Of a stretch of DNA of 9,177 nucleotides, positions 1-6,788 are shown piece by piece. The stretch is taken from assembly GCA_946479015.1 (NCBI GenBank), contig CAMLEQ010000133.1, forward strand, positions 1 through 9,177. The letters run 5' to 3'. The notes beneath the pieces are model-generated. The model ran no database searches, had not been told where the DNA came from, and saw only the letters and a program-made list of their open reading frames with translations. A program made the translations under genes and the position numbers. Within the stretch, counting starts at the first letter, position 1. Each line of letters opens with the position of its first letter. The DNA is from an uncultured Gemmatimonadota bacterium. GTDB taxonomy: Bacteria > Gemmatimonadota > Gemmatimonadetes > Gemmatimonadales > Gemmatimonadaceae.

Positions 1-1952
1 CCGCGCTCGAACAGGTAGCTGGAGTCGAGCGGCACGCGGATGGTCCGCGCGGTCACGCCACCGGCCCGGTTCTCGGGAAGGCGCGCCACTTCGGCCTCGT
101 TCAGGAAGGCGCTCTCCTCCAGCCCGCCCGCCATGAGCACGAGGTCGCGCAGCGTCATCCCCTCGCGGTACTGCACCCGCCCGCTCTTCCGCACGGCGCC
201 GCTGATGGACACGTAGCGGTGCGGCCGGAAGTCGGCCACGGAGAAGACACGGATCTGGTCGTCCTCCTGGAGCGCCAGATCGTTGGTCGGCGTGCCGCTG
301 CCGTCGCGGAAGCTGGAGCGGAGTTGCACGCGGCTGGAGTCGGGTAGGTACCGCGTGATGAGCACCTCCCCGAGATACGCGTCGGGCTTGAGCCCGCCGG
401 CGCGCCGGATCGCCTCGGAGAGGCGCATCCCCGACGTGAACCCCTGCGGGCCAGGCGTCCACACGCTCCCCGCGACGCCGATGCGATCGCGAACGCGCGC
501 CGACACGGAGAACACGCGCACGACATCCCCCGGCATCATCGCGAGCGTGGCGCCGAGCTCCCCCGCCGATGCGGCGGCGTCGGCGCCGCCGCTTCCCGCA
601 CCCGCCTGCACGCCACTACCCGGCGTGACGTCGAGCACCACGCGGTCGCGCCCACCCGGCGCGCGCTGCGCCGGCGGCAGGATGCGCTCCACCTGCACGC
701 GCTCGCGCGAGGCGGCGGCGGTGTAGCCCCCCGCCGCGCGGATGGCGTCGGCGAGCGTCTCCCCTTCCTTCAACTCGTACGTGGCCGGCCGGATCACCTC
801 GCCCACCACGCGCACCCGCGCGCCGTGCACGGGCACGAACACCACGTCCCCGGACTCGAGCCGCGCGTCGTGCGACGCGTCACCGCGCAGGAGGTAGTCG
901 TACACGTCGAGCACATCCACGAGCTTCCCGGCGCGGCGGATCTCGATGCGGCGAAGGCTCCCGTTCTCCGTGGGGCCGCCCGCGGCGTACAGCGCGCTGA
1001 GCGCGGTCCCCGCGCTCGACACGCGATAGCTCCCGGGGCGCGCGACGTCGCCGACCACGAACACCTGGTTCACGCGCAGCCGCGAGACGCTCACCGAGAA
1101 GTGCGTGGTCGCGCCGGGGCCGCGGCGGATCCCGGAGTACACGCGGCCGAGACGGGTGTACAGCAGATCCTCGAGCTCCCCCATCGTGAGGTTCGCGACG
1201 TAGAGCTGTCCCACCTGCGGGATGACGACGAACCCCTCGCGCGTCACGCTCAGCGGATAGGCGTTCTCCACGTCGCCGGTGAGGATGAGCACGAGCTGGT
1301 CCCCAGGTCCCAGCCGGTAGCTCTCCCCCACGGGGCCGGTGACGTCGGCGTCGAACTGCGTGGTCGGGGTGGAGAAGAGGTCGAGCCCGAACACGGTGAA
1401 GCCGCTGTCCGGGGGCGCCACGGGCACCCCCTCCCGCGTCCTGCACGCGACGCGCGCGCGCGGCGCCTCACGACCGTCGAGCCGTACGGTGCTGTCGAGC
1501 ATCGTCGTGTCCGCGCCGACGGCTGCCGCGGGGCGAGCGCTCGTCGTGTCGACGGGAAGCGTGTCGCATACCACCGCCGGCCCGAGTCCCACGAAGGGGG
1601 GGAGCGGCGCGCGCCCCAGTGAATCGAGCTCCAGCGAGTCCGCGAGCCCGAGCGCCCGGATGGCGCTGAACGTGGCGCTGTCGGGCGCCGTAGCCGCGGT
1701 CGAGTCGCCGCCGGTGAGATACGGGTCGAGCAGATCCTCCGGATACCCCTCGGCGCGCAGCCGCGCTCGCACCTGGTCCGGTGTGAGTCCGCTCGAGCGA
1801 AGCCGGTCGCGCAGCTTGGCGACGAGATCGGGGCGGGTCTGGAGAAGGGTGCGCGCCTGGTCGGGGGTCGGACGGCTCTGAGCGTGCGCGGGCGCGGCAA
1901 TGATCAGGAGCGAGACGCCGATGGCGGCGAATCGCGCGGACAGCTGTCGCAT
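1..1952 (-). CDS. Wza-type polysaccharide export protein, Poly_export + SLBB domains (3' end outside window)
   Basis: Outer-membrane/periplasmic polysaccharide export protein; family members form the export channel for capsule or exopolysaccharide. About 650 residues are visible and the frame stays open to the window edge, so the C-terminus is missing. Residues 1-25 are a Sec signal peptide ending AHA|Q (signal peptidase I type, no lipobox Cys, unlike the lipoprotein Wza). Residues about 36-78 form a helical segment (GLTPDQVRARL, then GYPEDLLDPYL). A Ser/Asp/Pro-rich linker follows. The Poly_export domain runs about 209-285 (YRLGPGDQ at 212-219). At least four SLBB-like units follow near 292-326, 378-410, 489-520 and 579-610, each with a G-V/E-V-x-x-P/S pattern ending in AGG. 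The only in-frame start with a signal peptide is this ATG, but no Shine-Dalgarno sequence is visible before it. The family call is firm; the transported polymer is unknown, and no glycosyltransferase or Wzc-like gene lies nearby in the window. Confidence 0.95.
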   Translation of the reverse strand, partial: MRQLSARFAAIGVSLLIIAAPAHAQSRPTPDQARTLLQTRPDLVAKLRDRLRSSGLTPDQVRARLRAEGYPEDLLDPYLTGGDSTAATAPDSATFSAIRALGLADSLELDSLGRAPLPPFVGLGPAVVCDTLPVDTTSARPAAAVGADTTMLDSTVRLDGREAPRARVACRTREGVPVAPPDSGFTVFGLDLFSTPTTQFDADVTGPVGESYRLGPGDQLVLILTGDVENAYPLSVTREGFVVIPQVGQLYVANLTMGELEDLLYTRLGRVYSGIRRGPGATTHFSVSVSRLRVNQVFVVGDVARPGSYRVSSAGTALSALYAAGGPTENGSLRRIEIRRAGKLVDVLDVYDYLLRGDASHDARLESGDVVFVPVHGARVRVVGEVIRPATYELKEGETLADAIRAAGGYTAAASRERVQVERILPPAQRAPGGRDRVVLDVTPGSGVQAGAGSGGADAAASAGELGATLAMMPGDVVRVFSVSARVRDRIGVAGSVWTPGPQGFTSGMRLSEAIRRAGGLKPDAYLGEVLITRYLPDSSRVQLRSSFRDGSGTPTNDLALQEDDQIRVFSVADFRPHRYVSISGAVRKSGRVQYREGMTLRDLVLMAGGLEESAFLNEAEVARLPENRAGGVTARTIRVPLDSSYLFER

Positions 1953-2002
1953 GAAGTGCGTAGTGCGGCGGGAGCGTGCGCGTGAGGCGGGAGGTGGGCA
2001 TG

Positions 2003-2030
2003 CGCCCCGCCGGTGCCACTCGGCGGGGCG
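2003..2030 (-). other. Perfect 10-bp GC hairpin in the leader of the SLBB gene
   Basis: CGCCCCGCCG (2003-2012) is exactly complementary to CGGCGGGGCG (2021-2030) around an 8-nt loop. It lies 51-78 nt upstream of the SLBB start codon and starts about 6 nt after the predicted transcription start. No T-run follows on either strand, so a classic intrinsic terminator is not supported. It could stabilise or attenuate the SLBB mRNA, or end the upstream SDR transcript. Confidence 0.55.
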
Positions 2031-2042
2031 ACACATCCGTGC

Positions 2043-2071
2043 ATGTTAGCGGGCGCGACGGGGAGCAGCAA
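2043..2071 (-). promoter_or_regulatory. Candidate sigma70-like promoter for the SLBB gene
   Basis: On the minus strand TTGCTG (2071-2066) and TAACAT (2048-2043) are separated by exactly 17 bp, giving a predicted start near 2036 and a leader of about 85 nt. The match to consensus is only 3/6 and 4/6. The position in a 243-bp non-coding gap just upstream of a gene is the main support. Confidence 0.35.
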
Positions 2072-2195
2072 GGCGGCGTGGGCCGTCACCGCTGCGAGTC
2101 AGGCATCTCACATCTGACGAGTCACGCAGCGGGGCGCCACGTGGAGGCGGGAGGGATGCGCCCACCGCCGGGCTCCGCGACGCGCGAGGCGGCGA
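2072..2195. other. Non-coding gap between SDR stop and SLBB promoter; small symmetric motifs only
   Basis: No credible gene is seen. It holds TGAC-GA-GTCA (2115-2124, perfect half-site symmetry), a 7-bp direct repeat CGAGTCA at 2095-2101 and 2118-2124, an inverted pair GCTGCG/CGCAGC (2091-2096 and 2125-2130), and the 8-bp palindrome CCACGTGG (2137-2144). The cluster at 2091-2130 sits about 55-95 bp upstream of the predicted SLBB transcription start and could be a regulator site, but short symmetric words are expected by chance in GC-rich DNA. Confidence 0.3.
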
Positions 2196-2936
2196 TCACT
2201 GCGCCGTGTAGCCGCCGTCCACGAGATAGGTGGCGCCGGTGATGAACGAAGCCTCGTCCCCGACCAGGAAGTCCACGAGCGCCGCGACGTCCTCCGGTTC
2301 GCCGAGCCGTCCGATCGGGTGCAGTGGAAGCACCTGCTCTTCCAGCCCCGCGATCATCGGCGTGCGGATGAACGCCGGCGCGACGGCCCCCACGCGGATG
2401 ACGGCCGGCGCGAGGTCGAGCGCGGCCGACTGCGTGAGCCCCACCAGCCCGTGCTTCGATGCGGTGTACGGCGCGGCGTTCCTGAAGCCCACCACGCCCA
2501 GGATCGACGCCACGTTCACGACCACCCCGCGCGTCCCGCGCGCGCGCATCGCGGCCGCGGCGTACCGGATCCCGTAGAAGGCGCTGCCGAGGTTGGTGTC
2601 GATCACGCGGCGCCACGTCGCTCCATCCAGCTCGTCCACTGGTGCCTGGGCGCCGCCGATCCCCGCGTTGTTCACGAGCACGTCCAGCCCGCCCAGCTCC
2701 GCCACCGTGCGCTCGCCGAGCGCGCGCACGCTCTCCTCGCGCGATACGTCCGTCTCCACCGCCACTCCCCGCCCCCCATCCTTCACGATCGACTCTGTCA
2801 CCCGCGCCGCATCCTTCTCGTGGATGTCCGCGACCGCCACCGCCGCTCCCTCCCGCGCGAGGCGGCGCGCGATCGCCGCGCCGATGCCGCTCGCCGCGCC
2901 GGTGACGATCGCCACCTTGCCGTCGTGCGCGGGCAT
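2196..2936 (-). CDS. Classical short-chain dehydrogenase/reductase (SDR), probably NAD(H)-dependent
   Basis: A 246-residue cytoplasmic oxidoreductase of the FabG-like classical SDR group. All hallmark elements are visible: the Rossmann glycine motif TGAASGIG at 12-19, NNAG at 89-92, N115, catalytic S144 (NVAS), and Y157-x-x-x-K161 (YTASK). Asp37 at the end of the second beta-strand (VADI) usually favours NAD(H) over NADP(H) in this family. The usual N-A-V-x-P-G stretch after the active site reads GAVAPAF here, a mild deviation at residues near the cofactor. The length is normal. The start ATG lies 2 bp after the stop of the upstream barrel-like gene, with a GGGAG sequence about 10 nt before it, so the two are likely cotranscribed and perhaps translationally coupled. 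The same frame stays open far upstream through the neighbouring genes, but that extension is not SDR-like. The substrate cannot be inferred from sequence alone. Confidence 0.95.
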   Translation of the reverse strand: MPAHDGKVAIVTGAASGIGAAIARRLAREGAAVAVADIHEKDAARVTESIVKDGGRGVAVETDVSREESVRALGERTVAELGGLDVLVNNAGIGGAQAPVDELDGATWRRVIDTNLGSAFYGIRYAAAAMRARGTRGVVVNVASILGVVGFRNAAPYTASKHGLVGLTQSAALDLAPAVIRVGAVAPAFIRTPMIAGLEEQVLPLHPIGRLGEPEDVAALVDFLVGDEASFITGATYLVDGGYTAQ

Positions 2937-2938
2937 CG

Positions 2939-3751
2939 TCACCAGGCTCCCGGCGACCGCCAGCTCACGCTCGCGCCCACGCGCGGGCGAGCGCCGTGGA
3001 CGATCACGTGCTGCACGCCCACGTGCAGGCCCAGTCCCGTGCGCGTGCTCAGCACCGCGAGCCCACCCCCAGCCATGAAGCGGAAGCCATCGCGCGTGAA
3101 CGTCGAATCGCTCAGCGCGAACAGCGACCCGAATTGCCGGTCGAAGCGCGCGGGATCGTCCACGCGCAGGCGTCCCCACACCGCCTCCGGCGTGGCGAAG
3201 GCGATCACGCGGAGCGTGCCGTGCGTGCCCACGAAAGTGACCGACGGGCCGGCCGCGGCGGCGCGCGACTGCCCTCCCCGCGGAAAGCCCACGCCCGCCT
3301 CGGCGTGGAGCGCGAACGTGGCGTAGCCCTGCGACAGCGGATCGATCCCCGACCACCGGGCCAGGCGAAGCGTCGCGGCGGCGCCGCCCATCGGATACTC
3401 GGAGCAGTGCAGCATGGCGCCGCAGTCGGGGATCATGTACGCGCCGGTGCCGCTCACGCTCAGCACTCCATGCAGGAACGCCAGGTCGACCTGGGCACCC
3501 ACCGTGTGCAGCGGCAGATCCTGCTCGGCGCTCAGCTTCCCGTAGCCGTAGAGGACGTCGAAGCCGATGCCGACCAGCCGACGCATGCCGAGCTGGGCCG
3601 GCGCGACGAGGGGGGGCAGCGCACCCACGGGCGTGAGCACCGTGGCGAAGTAGGTCGGAGCATCCGCCGGGCGCTGCGCGGCCAGCGGCGTGGAGGCCGC
3701 GCCCAGGGAGAGCGCCAGCGTCATCGCGAGCGATCGCGCGTGACGGAACAT
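2939..3751 (-). CDS. Secreted, probable outer-membrane beta-barrel-like protein of unknown function
   Basis: I do not recognise a named family. The 270-residue product begins with a clear Sec signal peptide (basic N-terminus, hydrophobic core about 8-20, cleavage after LAAQ or similar near 26). The mature part is rich in Gly, Ala and alternating hydrophobic/polar stretches typical of antiparallel beta-strands (for example around 60-72, 86-105, 145-157, 223-252 and 257-264), ending SVSWRSPGAW with an aromatic final residue as in many outer-membrane barrels. Cys110 and Cys116 are six residues apart in a loop-like segment and could form a disulfide after export. The start ATG is preceded by GAAGGTG at a suitable distance. 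The stop TGA lies 2 bp upstream of the SDR start. A porin, a small-molecule barrel or a secreted surface protein are all possible. Confidence 0.85.
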   Translation of the reverse strand: MFRHARSLAMTLALSLGAASTPLAAQRPADAPTYFATVLTPVGALPPLVAPAQLGMRRLVGIGFDVLYGYGKLSAEQDLPLHTVGAQVDLAFLHGVLSVSGTGAYMIPDCGAMLHCSEYPMGGAAATLRLARWSGIDPLSQGYATFALHAEAGVGFPRGGQSRAAAAGPSVTFVGTHGTLRVIAFATPEAVWGRLRVDDPARFDRQFGSLFALSDSTFTRDGFRFMAGGGLAVLSTRTGLGLHVGVQHVIVHGARPRVGASVSWRSPGAW

Positions 3752-3780
3752 ACCGCACCTTCGGCAGGACGACGGGCTCC

Positions 3781-3809
3781 ATCATCGTGCCGGGTACCGA
3801 TGCTGGCAA
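3781..3809 (-). promoter_or_regulatory. Candidate sigma70-like promoter for the barrel protein-SDR unit
   Basis: On the minus strand TTGCCA (3809-3804, 5/6 match to TTGACA) is followed after exactly 17 bp by GATGAT (3786-3781, 4/6 match to TATAAT). The predicted start near 3774 gives a short leader of about 23 nt to the ATG at 3751, enough to hold the GAAGGTG ribosome-binding sequence. Confidence 0.45.
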
Positions 3810-3823
3810 TAGGGGAGCGGCGG

Positions 3824-3901
3824 GGCGCATGGCGTCACGCTCGCGGCCGCCGTGCGCGCCGGTGCGCCCACGGGATCGCGATGCCGCCGGCGCATGGCGT
3901 C
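3824..3901. repeat. 13-bp direct repeat GGCGCATGGCGTC downstream of the CLC gene
   Basis: Two exact copies lie at 3824-3836 and 3889-3901, 65 bp apart start to start. The second ends 2 bp before the CLC stop codon triplet and the first is just upstream of the promoter-like sequence of the barrel protein gene. The function is unknown; it may be a paired binding site or chance in GC-rich DNA. Confidence 0.4.
3850..3873 (-). terminator. Candidate hairpin after the CLC gene
   Basis: CCGTGCGCGC (3850-3859) and GCGCCCACGG (3864-3873) pair over 9 of 10 positions around a 4-nt loop, 31-54 nt after the CLC stop codon. No T-run follows, so it would be an atypical, GC-only terminator or an mRNA 3'-end stabiliser. 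Confidence 0.35.
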
Positions 3902-3903
3902 GA

Positions 3904-5844
3904 TCAGTGTCGGGACGCTCGATCGTCCTCCGACCGTGCCACCGATCGCTCGTACGCGGTGAGCACGTGACTGCGCCCGATGAGCCCCACGACTTCGCCG
4001 GTGATCGGATCCACGACCGGCAGCGCGGGCGCGCCTCGCACGCCCATGCGACGCACCGCCTCCAGCAGCGAGTCGCGCGGCGACACGGTCTCGGACGGCC
4101 GGGCGACATCGGCCGCCACGAGCAGCGGGATCACATCGCGATTCTCCGCGGCGAGCCGGCTCAGGTCGGCGAGCGTGATCATCCCCACCAGGTGGCGCTC
4201 CTCGTCGATCACCGGAAAGTAGCTCTGTTCCGACCGTCCGAGATGGGTGAGCACGCTCGCCATGCTCGCGCTCTCCCCGATCACCTGCGGGTTCGGATCG
4301 AACGCATCGCCCACCAGCACTCCCGCCAGGGCGTCCTGGTCCGTCCCCTGCTCGATGCGTTCGCCGCGGCGGCGAAGCCATCCGCTGTACAGCGAGTCCG
4401 GCTCCAGGCGGCGCGACACGACGTGGCAGAGCACCGTCGCCAGCATCAGCGGCAGCACGATCGCATAGTCGTTCGTCATCTCGAACACGATGAGGATGCC
4501 GGTGATCGGCGCGTTCGTCGCGCCGGCGATCAGCGCGCCCATCCCCACGAGCGCGTACGCCTCGGGGTGAATCCCCATCCCGGGGAAGAGGCTCGCGAGC
4601 GCGACCCCGAACGCGCCGCCGGTGGCGGCGCCCACGTACAGCGACGGCGTGAACACGCCCCCCGAGCCGCCGAAGTTCAGCGTCACGGACGTGGCGACCA
4701 CCTTGCCGATGGCGAGCAGCGCGAGCGCGTACCAGGCCATGCGCCCGAACACCTCGAGTCGCACGGCGAGGTGGCCGTACCCCACGAGCAGCCCCTGCGA
4801 CATGTAGACCAGCACGCCCACCAGCAGTCCGCCGATCACGGGCAGCAGCGCGCGCGGCACCGGGAGGCGCTTCGCCACATCCTCGGCGAGGAAGTACGAG
4901 CGCACGAACAGTACGGAGACGAGCCCCGTCACCACCCCCAGCAGCGGATAGAACAGGATCACCTCGCGCGCCAGCGCGTACCCGTACTGCCGCGGGATCG
5001 GGAACGCGGGGTGGTTGCCGAAGACGGCGCGCGAGACGAGCGCGGCGACCACGCTGCTGACGACGATGGGGGAGAAGCTCCCGGCGGCGAAGGAGCCGAG
5101 GATCTCCTCGATCGCGAAGAAGGCCCCCGCGAGCGGCGCGTTGAAGGCGGCGGAGATCCCCGCCGCCGCGCCGGCTCCGACGAGCACCTGCATGCGGCCG
5201 GGGCTCGATTGGAAGATGCGGCCGAGGAAGGAGCCGATCGCCGAGCCGAGCACGGCCACCGGCCCCTCGCTCCCGGCGGAGCCGCCGCCGCCGAGCGTGA
5301 TCGCGCTCGCCGCGGTGCGCGCGAGCGCCGGCATCGCGGGGATCTCGCCGCCGCGCCGCACCACGGCGAGCTGCACGTCCGGCACGTTCATCCCCTCGTG
5401 CCCGCGCCCCAGACGGCGCATGACCCACCAGGCGGTGGTCAGCCCCGCCGCGGTGAGCAGGGGGCGATAGGCCAGCAGGGCGTGGCGCGACAGGAAGGTG
5501 CCCGGCCAGCGGTAGAAGGCACCGTACGCGAAGTCGATCGCCTTGTAGAAGGCGACCACGCCGAGCGCCCCGGCGAGCCCGATGACGACGGCGAAGCCGA
5601 TGAGAATCGCGTTCTCGCTGAACTCCCGCGTCTCGAACCACTCGATGACGCGCCGCCAGCGCTCCGCCGCCGGCTGCGCGGCGGCATCGAACTGCCGGTC
5701 GAAGTGCCGGCGCGCGCGATGCGCGCCCGCGCGCAGCCGACGCCAGGCGGGGTGTGCGCCACGCCGGGTGGTGAGGTCTCGCGCGCCGGCCTCGCCGCGC
5801 GACTCGTGCGATGTACGGTCTCCGTCCGGTCCCGCGGTCGGCAC
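3904..5844 (-). CDS. CLC-family anion channel/transporter with two C-terminal CBS domains
   Basis: Inner-membrane CLC protein moving chloride or a related anion, probably coupled to protons. Residue numbers here count from the GTG at 5928; subtract 28 for the preferred start. Visible hallmarks: the gating glutamate E221 in GSEGP (219-223), FNAPLAG then IEE (E274/E275) matching the internal proton glutamate region of H+/Cl- exchangers, GGVFTP (423-428) for the GxFxP filter motif, and Y514 in LYSGWLRRRG, which aligns with the inner-gate tyrosine. The first filter motif, usually GSGIP or similar, reads GMNVP (179-183). Two CBS domains (about 536-600 and 601-663) form a cytoplasmic regulatory Bateman module that may bind a nucleotide. 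I chose GTG 5844 because GGAGGAGGGAG ends 6 nt upstream, an excellent ribosome-binding site. ATG 5925 and GTG 5928 lack one, and their extra 28 codons include tandem AGG codons within that site. Even so, about 65 basic residues precede the first membrane helix. It is divergent from the MarR gene. Confidence 0.95.
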   Translation of the reverse strand: MPTAGPDGDRTSHESRGEAGARDLTTRRGAHPAWRRLRAGAHRARRHFDRQFDAAAQPAAERWRRVIEWFETREFSENAILIGFAVVIGLAGALGVVAFYKAIDFAYGAFYRWPGTFLSRHALLAYRPLLTAAGLTTAWWVMRRLGRGHEGMNVPDVQLAVVRRGGEIPAMPALARTAASAITLGGGGSAGSEGPVAVLGSAIGSFLGRIFQSSPGRMQVLVGAGAAAGISAAFNAPLAGAFFAIEEILGSFAAGSFSPIVVSSVVAALVSRAVFGNHPAFPIPRQYGYALAREVILFYPLLGVVTGLVSVLFVRSYFLAEDVAKRLPVPRALLPVIGGLLVGVLVYMSQGLLVGYGHLAVRLEVFGRMAWYALALLAIGKVVATSVTLNFGGSGGVFTPSLYVGAATGGAFGVALASLFPGMGIHPEAYALVGMGALIAGATNAPITGILIVFEMTNDYAIVLPLMLATVLCHVVSRRLEPDSLYSGWLRRRGERIEQGTDQDALAGVLVGDAFDPNPQVIGESASMASVLTHLGRSEQSYFPVIDEERHLVGMITLADLSRLAAENRDVIPLLVAADVARPSETVSPRDSLLEAVRRMGVRGAPALPVVDPITGEVVGLIGRSHVLTAYERSVARSEDDRASRH

Positions 5845-5850
5845 CGTCGT

Positions 5851-5861
5851 CTCCCTCCTCC
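5851..5861 (-). promoter_or_regulatory. Strong Shine-Dalgarno sequence deciding the CLC start
   Basis: The minus strand reads GGAGGAGGGAG, then ACGACG, then GTG at 5844. The 6-nt spacing and purine run make this the best ribosome-binding site near the gene and argue against the longer starts at 5925 and 5928. Confidence 0.65.
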
Positions 5862-5928
5862 AGCCGAGCGCTCCGTGTGCGAAGGGCGCCGCGCCGCTCT
5901 TGCGCCGCCCGCCCGCGCCATGCATCAC

Positions 5929-5946
5929 TCAATGTATCGACGTTGA
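5929..5946. promoter_or_regulatory. Imperfect 18-bp palindrome, candidate MarR-family operator
   Basis: TCAATGTATCGACGTTGA has symmetric arms TCAA-x-GT / AC-x-TTGA (6 of 9 positions paired) and is more AT-rich than its surroundings. It lies in the divergent region 34 bp before the MarR start. MarR proteins typically bind pseudo-palindromes of 16-20 bp near their own promoter. TTGACG (5943-5948) resembles a -35 element for the plus-strand gene, but no good -10 follows. TACATT on the minus strand (5936-5931) resembles a -10 for the CLC gene, again without a good partner. Binding at this site could affect both directions. Confidence 0.4.
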
Positions 5947-5979
5947 CGCAATTTCTCTCGTCCGACGCCCGGATGGCTG

Positions 5980-6519
5980 ATGGATTCTTCCCGTGCACCT
6001 GCACCGGCCGCGGTGGCCGCGGCGGTCGAGCAGGTCCGCGCCCTCGTGCAGGCGCTCGGTCAGTCCGCGCGGCAGGTCGAACGGCGCAGCGGCGTGACGA
6101 ACGCGCAACTGTTCGTGCTCCAGTGCCTCGAGCGTGGCGGGAGCCTGGCCATGGGCGAGCTCGCCGCACGCGCGCTCACGCGGCAGAACTCCGTCTCCGC
6201 CGTGGTCTCGCGGCTCGAGCGTGACGGGCTCGTGCGCCGTACCCGCGCGACCGGCGACGCCAGGCGGGTGCTGGTCTCACTCACGGCGCGCGGCCGCGCC
6301 GTAGCGGCGCGGGCGCCGGAGCCGCCCACTGCGCGACTGATCGCGGCGCTCGAGCGTCTGGGCGGTGGTCACGCGCGCGCCGTCACGCGCGCGCTCGCGC
6401 CGCTCACCCGTGCGCTCGGGGGCACCAGCCGCCCACACATGCTGTTCGAGGAGGGCGACGGCGCGGCTCCCGCGCCATCGCCGCGCACCCGCGCCCCACG
6501 GCGCCGGGTACAGCAGTGA
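5980..6519 (+). CDS. MarR-family winged-helix transcriptional regulator
   Basis: A 179-residue cytoplasmic DNA-binding protein, probably a dimer. An N-terminal helix (about 10-36) for dimerisation is followed by the winged helix-turn-helix at about 40-110: NAQLFVLQCLERGG, then MGELAARALTRQNSVSAVVSRLERDGLV with the recognition helix near 69-83, then the wing TGDARRVLVSLTARG with the typical D93-x-R-R. A helical region (117-146) returns to the dimer interface. The last 30 residues are Pro/Arg-rich and probably disordered, which is longer than usual. Cys49 is the only cysteine and does not sit at the N-terminal sensing position known for OhrR. The start ATG has only a weak GGATGG sequence before it. 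The stop overlaps the next start in GTGA, so the small membrane protein is coupled. The ligand is unknown. Confidence 0.93.
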   Translation: MDSSRAPAPAAVAAAVEQVRALVQALGQSARQVERRSGVTNAQLFVLQCLERGGSLAMGELAARALTRQNSVSAVVSRLERDGLVRRTRATGDARRVLVSLTARGRAVAARAPEPPTARLIAALERLGGGHARAVTRALAPLTRALGGTSRPHMLFEEGDGAAPAPSPRTRAPRRRVQQ

Positions 6520-6788
6520 GCCCCACGAGCGTCCGCGGCCGCTTCATCCTGCGCGTCGGCATCCTGCGCGTGGGTCTGCCGCTCGCCGTGATCGTGAGCA
6601 TCTGGGCGGTCGTGGCGCAGTTCGGCACCACGTTCGAGCACCTGCGGACGGCGGCCGGCGCGGCCCGGCTGCTCGGGACGCTCCTCCTGATCGTGGCCGA
6701 GTGGATGCTGGGCGCCGGCTGGCTGGTCGGCGCGGTCCTCTGGCAGTGGAGAGAACGCTCGGCGGCGTCGCGCGACGGCGCCAGGTGA
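6516..6788 (+). CDS. Small two-TM membrane protein of unknown function, coupled to MarR
   Basis: I do not recognise the family. The 90-residue product begins with GTG overlapping the MarR stop by 4 bp (GTGA). It has no good Shine-Dalgarno sequence of its own, which fits translational coupling. Two hydrophobic helices are visible at about 18-37 and 52-76, with basic residues at both ends (R-G-R-F near the N-terminus; WQWRERSAASRDGAR at the C-terminus). By the positive-inside rule this suggests a hairpin with both ends in the cytoplasm. The second helix carries an E62-W63 pair and several Gly. Residues 11-20 are a tandem ILRVG-ILRVG duplication. It may be a sensor partner, a small transporter accessory or an envelope-stress protein; position next to MarR is the only hint. 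Confidence 0.72.
   Translation: MSPTSVRGRFILRVGILRVGLPLAVIVSIWAVVAQFGTTFEHLRTAAGAARLLGTLLLIVAEWMLGAGWLVGAVLWQWRERSAASRDGAR

Noticed and set aside
825..1622. Plus-strand open frame of about 265 codons opposite the SLBB gene
   Set aside because: His/Arg/Ala-rich composition and no motif; the minus strand encodes a continuous Poly_export/SLBB protein.
2196..4109. A fusion protein joining about 390 upstream residues to the SDR
   Set aside because: The upstream part is an out-of-frame reading of the CLC and barrel-protein genes. The SDR domain begins normally at the ATG at 2936.
3787..5946. Long plus-strand open frame of about 719 codons antisense to the CLC gene
   Set aside because: Its translation is His/Arg/Glu-rich low complexity without any domain, as expected from the opposite strand of a GC-rich gene. 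The CLC protein on the minus strand has all family motifs.
3782..6169. Minus-strand open frame of about 795 codons overlapping CLC in another frame
   Set aside because: Arg/Gly/Ala-rich shadow of the CLC gene with no recognisable motif; it also runs across the divergent promoter region into the MarR gene.
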